Of a stretch of DNA of 64,000 nt, positions 1 to 8,625 are shown in pieces. Origin of the DNA: Jeotgalibacillus campisalis (GTDB lineage: Bacteria > Bacillota > Bacilli > Bacillales > Jeotgalibacillaceae); NCBI RefSeq assembly GCF_000829515.1, contig NZ_JXRR01000001.1, positions 62,001-126,000 of the forward strand, given 5' to 3'. Under the pieces are notes generated by a model that did no database searches, was not told the origin of the DNA, and was given only the letters and a program-made list of their open reading frames with translations. Each line of letters opens with the position of its first letter. Positions within the stretch are counted from its first letter, which is position 1. The position numbers were made by a program, and so were the translations under genes.

Positions 1-2
1 CA

Positions 3-473
3 CAAAATACTAATCAGCAAAATACCAGCCAGCAAAACCCAACTCAACAAAAACCGCAGCAGCAGATGCCCCAGTCATCTCAACATTACTCTCAGCCGTA
101 TTACCAGCCACAGTCCTACCCCAGTTATTCATACCCTTCTCAAAGTCATCAAACGTACCAAACCCCGACAGTTCCTATGGGGGGGCAGCAGTCCATGCTG
201 CCAAACGAAGAGTCATATATTGAAAACATTCTGCGGTTGAATCGAGGAAAGCCGGCCACTGTATACATGACATTTGAAAACAATAGGGAATGGAATGCCA
301 AGATTTTTAAAGGAATTGTGGAGGCAGCCGGCCGGGACCATATTATTTTAAGTGATTCTAAAACGGGCCTGCGCTATATTTTACCCATGATTTATCTTGA
401 TTATGTAACCTTTGAAGGCGAAATCCAGTACTCATATCCTCTTAATTCTATGAGCAATTATTCTCAACGGTGA
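3..473 (+). CDS. gerQ: Spore coat protein GerQ, 5'-truncated by the window edge
   Basis: GerQ is a coat protein needed for normal germination in B. subtilis, where transglutaminase Tgl crosslinks it. The reading frame is open to the window edge, so an ATG at 66 is internal; 156 residues are visible. The N-terminal half is a low-complexity Gln/Tyr/Ser/Pro stretch, as in GerQ. The C-terminal half is the conserved globular part, including ENILRLNRGKPATVY and GRDHIILSDSKTGLRYILP. The B. subtilis neighbourhood is also conserved, because ywdK follows convergently. A hairpin at 512-548 separates the two genes. Confidence 0.93.
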   Translation, partial: QNTNQQNTSQQNPTQQKPQQQMPQSSQHYSQPYYQPQSYPSYSYPSQSHQTYQTPTVPMGGQQSMLPNEESYIENILRLNRGKPATVYMTFENNREWNAKIFKGIVEAAGRDHIILSDSKTGLRYILPMIYLDYVTFEGEIQYSYPLNSMSNYSQR

Positions 474-511
474 GGCGCGCTTCCCCTTCCACTTTAAAAA
501 AATCATATAAT

Positions 512-548
512 AAAACCGCTTCCCTAACTTGAGGAAGCGGTTTGTTTT
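512..548. terminator. Bidirectional terminator between gerQ and ywdK
   Basis: An 11-bp stem, AAACCGCTTCC paired with GGAAGCGGTTT, is flanked by A- and T-rich runs. It can end the convergent gerQ and ywdK transcripts. Confidence 0.85.
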
Positions 549-565
549 TGTGATTAGCAGGTTTT

Positions 566-937
566 TTACAAGACTTTTACAGCTGCAGCGATTAAGCAAA
601 TCCAGGCTGCTAAAAATGCTACTCCGCCAATTGGCGTGATCGCACCGAGAACGCTGATGCCGGTGAGACTTAGGACGTAAAGACTTCCCGAGAAAAAGAT
701 AATGCCGACAAGCATCAGCCAGCCTGCCCAGCTTAACAATCCAGTTGTCGGGAGTGTTCCCATCAGGATACCGATAATTAAAATCCCTGCCGCATGAAAC
801 ATCTGATATTGAACGGCAGTCTCCCATGTAGCAAGATATTTTGCCTCAACTCTGCCTTCTAATGCATGTGCACCAAATGCTCCGAGTCCTACAGAAAGCA
901 GCGCATTCAACGCTCCAATTATAATAAATAATTTCAT
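566..937 (-). CDS. ywdK: DUF423 membrane protein YwdK
   Basis: A 123-residue integral membrane protein with about four hydrophobic segments. The N-terminal motif [21 protein letters not shown] and the histidine-containing stretch [13 protein letters not shown] are typical of the DUF423 family. Its function is unknown. A good ribosome site (GAGGAG) precedes the ATG. It sits last in a leftward cluster with ywdI, the cysteine-rich small protein and ung, the same order as in B. subtilis. Confidence 0.9.
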   Translation of the reverse strand: MKLFIIIGALNALLSVGLGAFGAHALEGRVEAKYLATWETAVQYQMFHAAGILIIGILMGTLPTTGLLSWAGWLMLVGIIFFSGSLYVLSLTGISVLGAITPIGGVAFLAAWICLIAAAVKVL

Positions 938-954
938 TAGCTATTCTCCTCTTT

Positions 955-1254
955 TTAAAAATCAAATAAAGAATCCCCGTTCGATCCATCTTCCATTTTA
1001 ACCGGTTTTTCCTGCGATATCGAAACAGGCTTGGCGGGAGCAGAATAAACAGGTGCCTGATTTGCCGGCATGGGATTTGTTCGCCTATTGATATTTCCTG
1101 AACCCTCCGTTAATGGAGCTTCTTGATCAAGGGCAAGATCACATAATGTCCGGATCGCATGCAAATGCTCTCTTCTTTTGGCAGAAGGTGCTTGCCTGGC
1201 TTGTCCAATTTGCTGCTCAATTTTTGCCAGGACCTGTTCGTCCGTAATACTCAT
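955..1254 (-). CDS. ywdI: YwdI family (DUF5327) protein
   Basis: I chose the start MSITDEQVLAKIEQQIGQA (99 residues) because GGAGAG lies at proper distance upstream; a longer open frame runs through the preceding gene. The N-terminal half is an amphipathic helical region (KRREHLHAIRTLCDLAL). The C-terminal half is Pro/Ala-rich and disordered, ending SLFDF. The function is unknown. The start lies 4 bp after the stop of the cysteine-rich gene, so the two are probably translated from one message. Confidence 0.8.
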   Translation of the reverse strand: MSITDEQVLAKIEQQIGQARQAPSAKRREHLHAIRTLCDLALDQEAPLTEGSGNINRRTNPMPANQAPVYSAPAKPVSISQEKPVKMEDGSNGDSLFDF

Positions 1255-1258
1255 GATG

Positions 1259-1462
1259 CTACACTCTCCTTCCGTCCGGTGCATGAAGCAGACGGTCCTT
1301 TTTTTCAAACGCCAGACAGGACTGTCCGGATGCACGAAATACTTGCAATGAAGGCAGATGATTCGTTTTAAATTGATGCGCTCTGCAGCCTTTTGGGAAT
1401 TTCGGATCCCATGTAACATAATAGTGCTTGCAGGCGAGACAATTTATGCGTTTTGATTCCAT
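1259..1462 (-). CDS. Small conserved cysteine-rich protein next to ung
   Basis: A 67-residue protein with four cysteines: the pair INCLACKHYY near the N-terminus, GCRAH in the middle and SCLAFE near the C-terminus. This suggests a small metal-binding fold. Short proteins with a C-x2-CKHFY..TWDP..P.GC pattern commonly lie beside uracil-DNA glycosylase genes in Firmicutes, and some are misnamed for it. Two in-frame ATGs (1468 and 1462) follow GGAGG; the second has the better spacing and begins MESKRI. Any role in base-excision repair is only suggested by position. Confidence 0.75.
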   Translation of the reverse strand: MESKRINCLACKHYYVTWDPKFPKGCRAHQFKTNHLPSLQVFRASGQSCLAFEKKDRLLHAPDGRRV

Positions 1463-1498
1463 TTCCATCTGCCTCCCTTCTCTTTAAAATATACTATA

Positions 1499-2176
1499 TC
1501 ACCGTTGTAATGACCAATCGACTTCCTTAATATCGTTTTCCCGCAAGAATGCATTTGCTTTTGAAAACGGGCTGCTGCCAAAAAAGCCTCTGCTCGCAGA
1601 CAGCGGACTTGGATGCGGGGCAGTCAGCACACAATGAATCTGTTCATTTATTAAGCTTCTTTTAGATTCAGCGGGTTTTCCCCATAAAATAAAAACAGCA
1701 GGCTCCTCGCGATTGCCGATCAATGAAATGATTTCATTTGTTAATCGTTCCCAGCCTTTTTTTCGATGAGAGTGGGCCTCCCCCTGACGAACAGTCAGAA
1801 CAGTATTCAATAATAGGACACCTTCTTTTGTCCACTTTTCCAGATCTCCATCGCGGGGAATCGGTATGCCCAGATCATGATGCAATTCTTTGTAAATATT
1901 TCTTAGGGATGGCGGGATTTTCACCCCAGGCTTCACCGAAAAGCTCAAGCCATTCGCCTGCCCCGCACCATGATAGGGATCCTGCCCTAAGATAACGACC
2001 TTTACATTAGAAAAAGGAGTGTTATGAAGAGCCTGATAAATCTCGTTCATTGGCGGGAAAACTGTTTCATTCTGGTATTCTTCTTTTAAAAACTCTCTCA
2101 GTTCTAAATAGTATGGCTTGGAAAACTCTTTTTCCAAAAGAGGATTCCAGTCATTTTCTAAAATGCTTTTAGACAT
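1499..2176 (-). CDS. ung: Uracil-DNA glycosylase, family 1
   Basis: This enzyme removes uracil from DNA as the first step of base-excision repair. The water-activating motif GQDPYHG (Asp66), the LLNTVLTV segment and the DNA-intercalating motif HPSPLSASRGF are all present. Starting at 2176 gives 225 residues, the size of the B. subtilis protein. GGGAGG lies 7 nt upstream of this ATG; the ATG at 2179 is also possible, and the farther upstream ATG at 2206 would touch the end of the preceding gene. It is followed by the ywdI cluster. Confidence 0.97.
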   Translation of the reverse strand: MSKSILENDWNPLLEKEFSKPYYLELREFLKEEYQNETVFPPMNEIYQALHNTPFSNVKVVILGQDPYHGAGQANGLSFSVKPGVKIPPSLRNIYKELHHDLGIPIPRDGDLEKWTKEGVLLLNTVLTVRQGEAHSHRKKGWERLTNEIISLIGNREEPAVFILWGKPAESKRSLINEQIHCVLTAPHPSPLSASRGFFGSSPFSKANAFLRENDIKEVDWSLQR

Positions 2177-2205
2177 CATCAAGCCTCCCTGTCTGCTGAC
2201 AAACA

Positions 2206-2841
2206 TTAGTCAAAAACGATGGTTGCTTCATACCCTGCATACTCAAAAAACTGTTTTAATACTTGCTCAGCATTTTTTTCAGCCTGGTTAAGAATTCCTT
2301 GTTCCTTTGCTTCTTCTTTAATCAGTATCTGCGCTTCTGAAACAATTTCAAAGCCTTCCTCCCAATTGACATTGCTTCTGAACATCCCTTCTACAGAAAA
2401 CGCCTGAATATTTTGCATATCTACGGCCGGTTCCTGTAAAAAAGAAGCGCGAGGTATTGTGATCTGAATGGTCTTTGCTTCCTCATTCAGTTCAACATCT
2501 TTCTCATCAATCGATTCAAGATCCACTCCTGCAAGAACTGTTCCCGGAACAATCAGTAATATGCGGCGCTGTGTGCCCGGAAGGTTCACTCCAATATCCT
2601 GACCGAAAAGCTGATTATCGGTTTGTTCCACTACCGCTTTTATAAAGGCCTGGGACGTAGCCAGCGCACTCATATCTCTCACTTGTTCAACAAAAGCAGC
2701 AGATTCCTGTTCTTTCGTGTCATCTGAAAGCCAGACATTTGATGCAAGCAATCCTCCAGCTACAATTAAAAACAGCAGCAAGCCAAGTAAAATATATTTT
2801 AAACGCCAGAATAGATACAGCGTTTTACCCATCTTCATCAT
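2206..2841 (-). CDS. Membrane-anchored DUF4230 protein
   Basis: A 211-residue protein with one N-terminal membrane helix (about residues 14-34, LKYILLGLLLFLIVAGGLLA) and an extracytoplasmic DUF4230 domain. The conserved core runs through PGTVLAGVDLESIDEKDVEL and ITIPRASFL. The C-terminal helix ends EYAGYEATIVFD. The function of DUF4230 is unknown. The gene ends 26 bp before ung and probably shares its transcript. A GGTGA ribosome site lies 6 nt before the ATG. Confidence 0.82.
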   Translation of the reverse strand: MMKMGKTLYLFWRLKYILLGLLLFLIVAGGLLASNVWLSDDTKEQESAAFVEQVRDMSALATSQAFIKAVVEQTDNQLFGQDIGVNLPGTQRRILLIVPGTVLAGVDLESIDEKDVELNEEAKTIQITIPRASFLQEPAVDMQNIQAFSVEGMFRSNVNWEEGFEIVSEAQILIKEEAKEQGILNQAEKNAEQVLKQFFEYAGYEATIVFD

Positions 2842-3081
2842 ATATCTTCACCAAGAAATGAAACTGCCGCTAATGAAAGAAAATAGATCATCACTCTTTC
2901 TCCCTTCTTTTCTTCCTATTCTATTATTATACGAAAAAGAGCGTATATTGGAAACAGATTCCACCGGATCCTGTCGGAGTGAACAAATGATGTCCATATT
3001 TCCGACAAATCCCATGACGACTCTTTAAATCATGACGAAATATTTCCCAGGAAATCGAGAAATACATCGAAAGCGGAATGA

Positions 3082-3110
3082 TTTAAATCCAATGCCTTCC
3101 ATGCTATGAT
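3082..3110 (+). promoter_or_regulatory. Candidate SigA promoter for pdxK
   Basis: TTTAAA, a 17-bp spacer and TATGAT lie 42 bp before the pdxK start. The rest of the 310-bp gap between the divergent genes shows nothing else I recognise. Confidence 0.45.
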
Positions 3111-3151
3111 TGGACATACTAAATGAGAAGCGAATCAAGGAGGAGATCGAG

Positions 3152-3991
3152 ATGAGTTTACCAAAAACATTGACTATCGCTGGTTCTGATACAAGCGGCG
3201 GCGCTGGAATACAAGCGGATTTAAAAACATTTCAAGAGCATGGCACATATGGCATGACGGCTCTAACGACCGTTGTTACGATGGACCCTGAAAATAATTG
3301 GCATCACAACGTTCACCCGTTGCCAATTGAGACCCTTAAGGCTCAACTGGATACTGCCCTGTCAACAGGCGTTGATGCCATTAAAACCGGTATGCTTGGT
3401 TCAGTGGAAATAATTGAGACAGCAGCTGCGGCGATCGACCGTTCTGGGGTCCGTAATGTTGTCATCGATCCGGTTATGGTCTGCAAAGGAGAAGATGAAG
3501 TTCTTCACCCTGAAACAGTTGGGGCAATGCAGGAATTTCTGCTTCCGCGAGCGGCCATCGTTACGCCAAATTTGTTTGAAGCAGGTCAGCTATCAGGTAT
3601 GGGTGCTTTACGTACTGTTGAAGACATGAAAGCAGCAGCACAGAAGATGATTGATTCAGGCGCTCGTTCAGTCGTGATTAAAGGAGGCAAACAGCTGGTG
3701 CATGATCAGGCGCTGGATCTATTTTATGATGGCAGCACCTATTCTATTTTAGAAGCAGAAAAAGCGGATACCTCTTATAATCATGGAGCGGGCTGTACAT
3801 TTGCTGCTGCCATTACAGCGAACCTGGCAAATGGCCTTGAACTCAAGGAAGCTGTGACGAATGCAAAGCAATTTGTTACTTCTGCGATCCATCATGGCTG
3901 GAAACTGAATGAATACGTGGGTCCTGTTATGCATGGAGCATTCAACCGTTTTGAAAAAAGTACGATTAGCGAGCAAACAATCAAGGCATAA
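3152..3991 (+). CDS. pdxK: Pyridoxal/pyridoxine kinase, ThiD-like ribokinase fold
   Basis: It phosphorylates B6 vitamers (with HMP kinase side activity) in PLP salvage. The protein is 279 residues from MSLPKTLTIAGSDTSGGAG, chosen because GGAGG lies 8 nt upstream. Motifs include VIDPVMVCKG and the anion-hole loop HGAGCTF. Cys111 and Cys215 correspond to the two cysteines that define the dual-cysteine pyridoxal kinases, which form a hemithioacetal with pyridoxal; this separates it from true ThiD. The location next to ung matches the ywd region of B. subtilis, where pdxK also lies. Confidence 0.9.
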   Translation: MSLPKTLTIAGSDTSGGAGIQADLKTFQEHGTYGMTALTTVVTMDPENNWHHNVHPLPIETLKAQLDTALSTGVDAIKTGMLGSVEIIETAAAAIDRSGVRNVVIDPVMVCKGEDEVLHPETVGAMQEFLLPRAAIVTPNLFEAGQLSGMGALRTVEDMKAAAQKMIDSGARSVVIKGGKQLVHDQALDLFYDGSTYSILEAEKADTSYNHGAGCTFAAAITANLANGLELKEAVTNAKQFVTSAIHHGWKLNEYVGPVMHGAFNRFEKSTISEQTIKA

Positions 3992-4021
3992 CAATATTTC
4001 CCCGATCCAGCCGCTTTATGT

Positions 4022-4047
4022 GTTTAACTTCCTCATGTTAAAGGAAT
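4022..4047 (+). promoter_or_regulatory. Candidate SigB promoter
   Basis: GTTTAA, a 14-bp spacer and AGGAAT resemble the SigB consensus GTTTAA-N12-15-GGGWAW with one mismatch in the -10 element. It lies 36 bp before the small membrane protein gene. Confidence 0.4.
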
Positions 4048-4082
4048 ATATGGAGTAAAATGTATTCTAATGAGGTGAAGGC

Positions 4083-4358
4083 ATGATTAATTTTATTATC
4101 GCTATTGCTGTAGGGGTGGGTGTATTCCTTGGAATTTATTTAATCTCCGGTTCAGCAGGCATTTCAGCGCTGGTGGCTGTTATTGCAACGGTGATCGCTG
4201 TGATCGCTGTCGGATTTTACACCGGTCAGCGTAAAGAACAGATTAGTAAGAATGAGGAAGTTCCTTTGCAAAAAGACCGGACTCCTGAAAATGCGAATAA
4301 AAAAGACTATAACCCTGATGATCGAAATGAAAACCGTATAAAAGATCCTGGAAAATAG
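4083..4358 (+). CDS. Small two-helix membrane protein of unknown function
   Basis: A 91-residue protein. Two hydrophobic segments occupy about residues 2-22 and 28-47, joined by SGSAGIS, followed by a hydrophilic, Asn/Lys/Asp-rich tail that looks disordered. GAGGTGAAGGC precedes the ATG, and a terminator follows. I recognise no family. The SigB-like promoter upstream hints at a general-stress membrane protein, but this is inference. Confidence 0.72.
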   Translation: MINFIIAIAVGVGVFLGIYLISGSAGISALVAVIATVIAVIAVGFYTGQRKEQISKNEEVPLQKDRTPENANKKDYNPDDRNENRIKDPGK

Positions 4359-4362
4359 TTTT

Positions 4363-4395
4363 CCGCTGCTCCCGGCAAGGGGCAGCGGTTTTTGC
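4363..4395 (+). terminator. Rho-independent terminator
   Basis: CCGCTGC pairs with GCAGCGG and is followed by TTTTTGC, right after the small membrane protein gene. Confidence 0.8.
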
Positions 4396-4493
4396 TTTCC
4401 TTTCACTTTTTCAAGCTCATTTTTCGCATTCTTATCTCTTTTCAAGTACTATAAGTTAAGAACATTATCACTAGCCGACAAGGGGGTACTTTT

Positions 4494-4841
4494 ATGCAGC
4501 CTGTCAAAATTGAAGAGGTGCAGCCATTAATTGACCATTATGCAGGTAAAGAGGTCTATATACATTTAGAAACCACAAATGGTTCCTATGCAACTCATGT
4601 AGATGAAGCTTTTTTTAATGCCGGAGCCTTTATCCGAAATGCAAAAGTAACGTACGAATTAGGCAAAATTATAGGAGATGCTCCTTCCCGTGTCGGGTTA
4701 AAAATCGAACTTGGATGGATCTATGCACAAGGGATCACTCACTATGAACTAGATTCAAACAAACGTTTGATTATGGCTGGTCACGACCATGAGGGCAAGC
4801 TTGCTGTCGCCCTTCAAATAAGCGAAACACCTTTTGAATAA
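4494..4841 (+). CDS. yojF: YojF family (DUF1806) protein
   Basis: A 115-residue soluble protein typical of DUF1806, with YIHLETTNGSYA, GAFIRNAKVTYELGKI and GLKIELGWIYAQGITHYE. The exact role is unknown. As in B. subtilis, it lies directly upstream of the bacillithiol deacetylase gene with an 18-bp gap, so a link to bacillithiol metabolism is likely. AAGGGGG lies 7 nt before the ATG. Confidence 0.92.
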   Translation: MQPVKIEEVQPLIDHYAGKEVYIHLETTNGSYATHVDEAFFNAGAFIRNAKVTYELGKIIGDAPSRVGLKIELGWIYAQGITHYELDSNKRLIMAGHDHEGKLAVALQISETPFE

Positions 4842-4859
4842 CTTCAGGAAGGAGACTCT

Positions 4860-5546
4860 ATGATGATTGAAAAAGAAAAACACGTCCTTGTTGTATTCCC
4901 TCATCCCGATGACGAAGCATTCGGGGTATCCGGCACGATCGCCACCCATCTTCAAATGGGCACCGGAGTTACCTACGCATGCCTCACTCTAGGTGAAATG
5001 GGACGAAATCTGGGCAACCCTCCTTTTGCTACTCGTGAATCCCTCCCGCTTATCCGTAAACAGGAGCTGCAAGGTGCTGCGAATGCCATGGGACTGACAG
5101 ACCTGCGCATGATGGGACTGCGGGATAAAACAGTTGAATTCGAGGATGACGAAAAAATGGTTCAGATGATGAATGATCTGATTGATGACACAGATCCTTC
5201 TCTTGTTATCACATTTTATCCGGATTATTGTGTTCACCCCGACCATGAAGCCACTGCACGGGCAGTTGTTCGGGCAGTGGGGCGTCTCCCTGAAAGCCGG
5301 CGACCGAAGCTTCATTGTCTGGCCTTTGCTAATAATACGCAGGCAGAGCTTGGCTCACCAGACATTATTCACGATGTGAGTGCTGTAAGGGATCTAAAGC
5401 TGAATACCATGCGCGCGCATATTTCTCAGACTGCATGGATGCTTAAGGATTTAGAAAAACGCCTAGCTCAAAATGAACCTGAAGCCGTTGAATGGGTGAC
5501 AAAGGAGCGTTTTTACAACTATCGCTTCGATCAGGGATATAATTAA
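4860..5546 (+). CDS. bshB2: Bacillithiol biosynthesis deacetylase BshB2
   Basis: It deacetylates GlcNAc-malate, the second step in making bacillithiol (the low-molecular-weight thiol of Bacillaceae), and may act on bacillithiol conjugates. It is a PIG-L/LmbE-type zinc hydrolase: the metal motif PHPDDEAFG lies near residue 15 and the second metal histidine is in CVHPDHEA. The 228-residue length matches YojG. It is translated just after yojF from GGAAGGAG, and a strong hairpin follows. Confidence 0.93.
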   Translation: MMIEKEKHVLVVFPHPDDEAFGVSGTIATHLQMGTGVTYACLTLGEMGRNLGNPPFATRESLPLIRKQELQGAANAMGLTDLRMMGLRDKTVEFEDDEKMVQMMNDLIDDTDPSLVITFYPDYCVHPDHEATARAVVRAVGRLPESRRPKLHCLAFANNTQAELGSPDIIHDVSAVRDLKLNTMRAHISQTAWMLKDLEKRLAQNEPEAVEWVTKERFYNYRFDQGYN

Positions 5547-5582
5547 ACAATGAGATAAAGGTAAAGCCTTAAAAAAACAGTA

Positions 5583-5632
5583 AAAAGGAGAATGCCTGCC
5601 ACAAACAACTTTGTGGCGGCATTCTCCTTTTT
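5583..5632. terminator. Bidirectional terminator
   Basis: A long stem (AAAAAGGAGAATGCC with GGCATTCTCCTTTTT, continued by GCCACAAA/TTTGTGGC) ends bshB2 and possibly the convergent sugar kinase gene. Confidence 0.9.
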
Positions 5633-5706
5633 CTGTGAAGTTAAACGAGGAAGGTTCAATGAAGTGCAGTTTGGCCGTCCATTATACCCTTCCTAAAACA
5701 GTTTCC

Positions 5707-6654
5707 TTACTTTTGATTGAAGTGCCTTACTTCCTCTATTGTAGGAAGAGCGGTCATCGCCCCTTTTGTAGAAGCGGCAAGTGCACCGGAATTAGATGCC
5801 AGCTCAACGATGGCAGTCGCTTCTTCAAGCGTCATAGATTCAATATTTCCCTGGTATTCATGCAAACCATACAATATTCCGGATACGAATGCATCTCCTG
5901 CACCAGTCGTATCCACAGCCGTTATTTTACGGGCCGGAACATGTACATGGCCATCCTTTGTAAACAAGTAGCTTCCTTCTGCTCCCATTGTGACTAGGAT
6001 GAGTGGAATCGGATAGTTTTGAAGAACTTCCACACCTTTTTGAATATCAAATGTTCCCGTTAAAAACTCCAGCTCTTCCTCTGAAATTTTCAGTACATCT
6101 GTTTGATCGAGCATGGAAACGATCGTTCTGCGTGCCTGCTCAGGGTTTTCCCATAGACCTAAGCGAAGATTTGGATCGTAGGAGATCAGCTGCCCATGTT
6201 TTTGAGCCAATTCTACCGCTTTTTGGGTAGCGCTCTTCGAAGGTTCGCTGATCATCGAAATGGAACCGAAGTGAAAGATTTTCGCCTTTTCAAATACAGA
6301 TTCGTTTAACTCTTCAGCTGTTAAGAAACGGTCTGCACTTGGATCAATGTAAAAATCAAAGCTTCTTTCCCCGCCTTCTCCAAGTGTGACAAAGACGACA
6401 CCTGTACGTATGTCTTTGGTCAGCTTCATAGAATCCGTATTGACTCCGTAGTCATTTAAGGTGTCTTTCAAAAAGAGGCCTAATACATCTTCCCCCACCT
6501 TGCCGATAAAATGAGATTCAATACCAAGACGGGCAATCCCCACTGCCACATTTGCAGGTGCTCCCCCCGGACTTTTATGGTAGCTGCTATTGCTTTCATC
6601 TAATGGGATAAAATCAATCAGCGCTTCTCCTAAGCTAATAATTCCAGATTTCAT
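5707..6654 (-). CDS. PfkB-family carbohydrate kinase, probably fructokinase
   Basis: A 315-residue kinase that transfers phosphate from ATP to a sugar. The PfkB N-terminal motif GGAPANVAVGIARLG and the C-terminal signature DTTGAGDAFVSG (residues 248-259, catalytic Asp254) are intact. The SFDFYIDPSADRFL region resembles bacterial fructokinases such as B. subtilis YdjE. It stands alone with no sugar transporter beside it, so the substrate is not certain. TAGGAGG precedes the ATG. Confidence 0.87.
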   Translation of the reverse strand: MKSGIISLGEALIDFIPLDESNSSYHKSPGGAPANVAVGIARLGIESHFIGKVGEDVLGLFLKDTLNDYGVNTDSMKLTKDIRTGVVFVTLGEGGERSFDFYIDPSADRFLTAEELNESVFEKAKIFHFGSISMISEPSKSATQKAVELAQKHGQLISYDPNLRLGLWENPEQARRTIVSMLDQTDVLKISEEELEFLTGTFDIQKGVEVLQNYPIPLILVTMGAEGSYLFTKDGHVHVPARKITAVDTTGAGDAFVSGILYGLHEYQGNIESMTLEEATAIVELASNSGALAASTKGAMTALPTIEEVRHFNQK

Positions 6655-6732
6655 AGTGTTCCTCCTACAGATAATAAGTATTTGAATGATCTCAGTTTAT
6701 CATACTCTTATCTGACCGTCTTTTACTAAATT

Positions 6733-6878
6733 GAGACCGGTTCATTTCCGCTCCAGGCGGAGGCTTTCCGCGTGGCGGGAGGTGAGCCAGCTCGATGCTG
6801 ACGCATCTTCCCTGTCTCACCCTTCCCGCTTCTTCACGCTGGAGTCCCCGCCTTGCGCTCCAATGAACCTATTCTTTC
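6733..6878. repeat. 146-bp palindromic repeat, copy 1
   Basis: It is identical to the copy at 6950-7095 except G6855 against A7072. It begins near GGTTCATT and ends near AATGAACC, so the ends are inverted; internal arms such as GGTGAG/CTCACC also pair. It is GC-rich, noncoding, and has a diverged relative at 19497. Confidence 0.88.
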
Positions 6879-6949
6879 TTACAATGCCACCTTTTCAGAA
6901 TATAAAAGCAGAGTTACCGATACTACAAAGTCAGTTTTAAGATATGTTG

Positions 6950-7095
6950 GAGACCGGTTCATTTCCGCTCCAGGCGGAGGCTTTCCGCGTGGCGGGAGGT
7001 GAGCCAGCTCGATGCTGACGCATCTTCCCTGTCTCACCCTTCCCGCTTCTTCACGCTGGAGTCCCCGCCTTACGCTCCAATGAACCTATTCTTTT
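6950..7095. repeat. 146-bp palindromic repeat, copy 2
   Basis: Direct copy of the element at 6733-6878, 217 bp downstream in the same orientation. Together they fill most of the 550-bp gap between the sugar kinase and DUF4179 genes. Confidence 0.88.
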
Positions 7096-7206
7096 TACGT
7101 TTTACTGTAGATGGATAATACTGTTCAAAATCACCCGATGCTTGTTTCTTTGATAACATAGAAATGGGGATGATTAAATCCTATCCAGGTCGAGACTGTA
7201 GTAAAC

Positions 7207-8625
7207 CTATTCCTCTACCAAATCAACCCGTATCTTCTCCATCTCAACAGGCTGATTCCTGCTTAAACTGCCAAACGGTACCATTAATGAATAATCGCCA
7301 GCATCAAATTCATCTGCGTTTTCAATAGTAAAAACTGATTGATAATGATTGGTTTTCTCGTCGATCAAGGTTAATTTTTCATTGCGAATTTGATGACCAA
7401 TGATGTTATTCATGTCAAGCTCACCGTCTTTAAGTCTGTATAGATGCTCTGACCGAATTGGCATGATAAACTCTGCGAAGTTATCGATCAGATCCTGGTG
7501 CAGACTTCCTTGTTCCAGGTTTTGAACATTAAAATCAAGCACCAGCTGATCTTCATTTTGTTCTACTTGATTTACTTTCAGTTCGAAGTCAAAACGACCG
7601 CTTTCGATGACGAATGGCCCTGAATGCTCTAAAGCGGAAACTGTTTCATGTTCCCACATCCGAATCTCTGGATGAACCACTAAGTACTTTGCATCTTCCG
7701 GGATTTTACTCGCAAACAATTCACGAACGTCTTTTTCAAATCCATTATCTTTCTCCAACACGGAAAGCACATTTGCGCTGGATTTTGATAATCGATTTCC
7801 CTCATTATCAAAAACAGTGATCTGGATGTTATCTCCTTCTCCATCAAGCGGAAATGTTGTTTGATAGTTTAACAATGTGGTTGCCTTTCCTTTTGTGACG
7901 GATTCCATTCTAAAAGAATAATTCCCGCCGTCAAACACACTCTCCGCATCAGAGTAGATCGTTTCACTTGGAATTTGTGAGACCGGCACATCAAATTTCC
8001 AGTCCCCTTTAACACCAGTAATTTGGGTAAAAGTAAGAGGCAGCGTGAGATTTTCAGCCAACACATCATCCGGATTAAAAAATTCCATTGCCGCCACGTA
8101 TTCATCCTCTCCTGTTTTCTCCAAAGAGGTCATACTGGCTGCCCACTGATTCTGTTCAACACCATCAAACAGATGAAAATTGTATCCTATTTCCGGCCCT
8201 TCCTCATTATAATCATCACTAATCCTTCCACCTTCAGTCTTAAACGTGATCCCAATCACATTGCCATCGTAATACGCACTTGTTAAAGTTACGTCCACTC
8301 CGTTACTCGAAGCTGTCTGGTTCATTTCTGTGATCAAGTCACTTCCCAGTAGCTCATGCCCAATTTGAAGACTGAACTTTTGATAAATTGAACCAATTCC
8401 GGGTACAGACGCTAATACATTCGTGACAGGAGCAAAAATGAGACCGGAAGCTAGAAAACCCGTCGCTGCTGCGGCTGAGACAACTCCCCAAAATTTCTTT
8501 TTAGATTTTCGTTTTGGCATCTGTTCTTTTTTTCCTTTTTCAATTCCTTGACTAATTGAACGAAATACATCCTCTTTCGGCACTTCTATTTCACTTAACT
8601 CTTTATCTAGTTGCTCCTTTTTCAT
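7207..8625 (-). CDS. DUF4179 protein, probable membrane anti-sigma partner
   Basis: A 472-residue protein with a cytoplasmic N-terminal region (about residues 1-44), one membrane helix (about 46-70, WGVVSAAAATGFLASGLIFA), and a large extracytoplasmic part with a DUF4179 domain and immunoglobulin-like DUF5643-type segments. Such proteins pair with ECF sigma factors and are thought to hold them inactive. The gene overlaps the sigma gene by 23 bp, implying coupled translation. No enzymatic motif is visible. Confidence 0.86.
   Translation of the reverse strand: MKKEQLDKELSEIEVPKEDVFRSISQGIEKGKKEQMPKRKSKKKFWGVVSAAAATGFLASGLIFAPVTNVLASVPGIGSIYQKFSLQIGHELLGSDLITEMNQTASSNGVDVTLTSAYYDGNVIGITFKTEGGRISDDYNEEGPEIGYNFHLFDGVEQNQWAASMTSLEKTGEDEYVAAMEFFNPDDVLAENLTLPLTFTQITGVKGDWKFDVPVSQIPSETIYSDAESVFDGGNYSFRMESVTKGKATTLLNYQTTFPLDGEGDNIQITVFDNEGNRLSKSSANVLSVLEKDNGFEKDVRELFASKIPEDAKYLVVHPEIRMWEHETVSALEHSGPFVIESGRFDFELKVNQVEQNEDQLVLDFNVQNLEQGSLHQDLIDNFAEFIMPIRSEHLYRLKDGELDMNNIIGHQIRNEKLTLIDEKTNHYQSVFTIENADEFDAGDYSLMVPFGSLSRNQPVEMEKIRVDLVEE

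Noticed and set aside
432-827. Minus-strand open frame of 131 codons
   Set aside because: It crosses gerQ's end, the terminator and ywdK in a different frame, has no ribosome site and gives a sequence unlike a protein.
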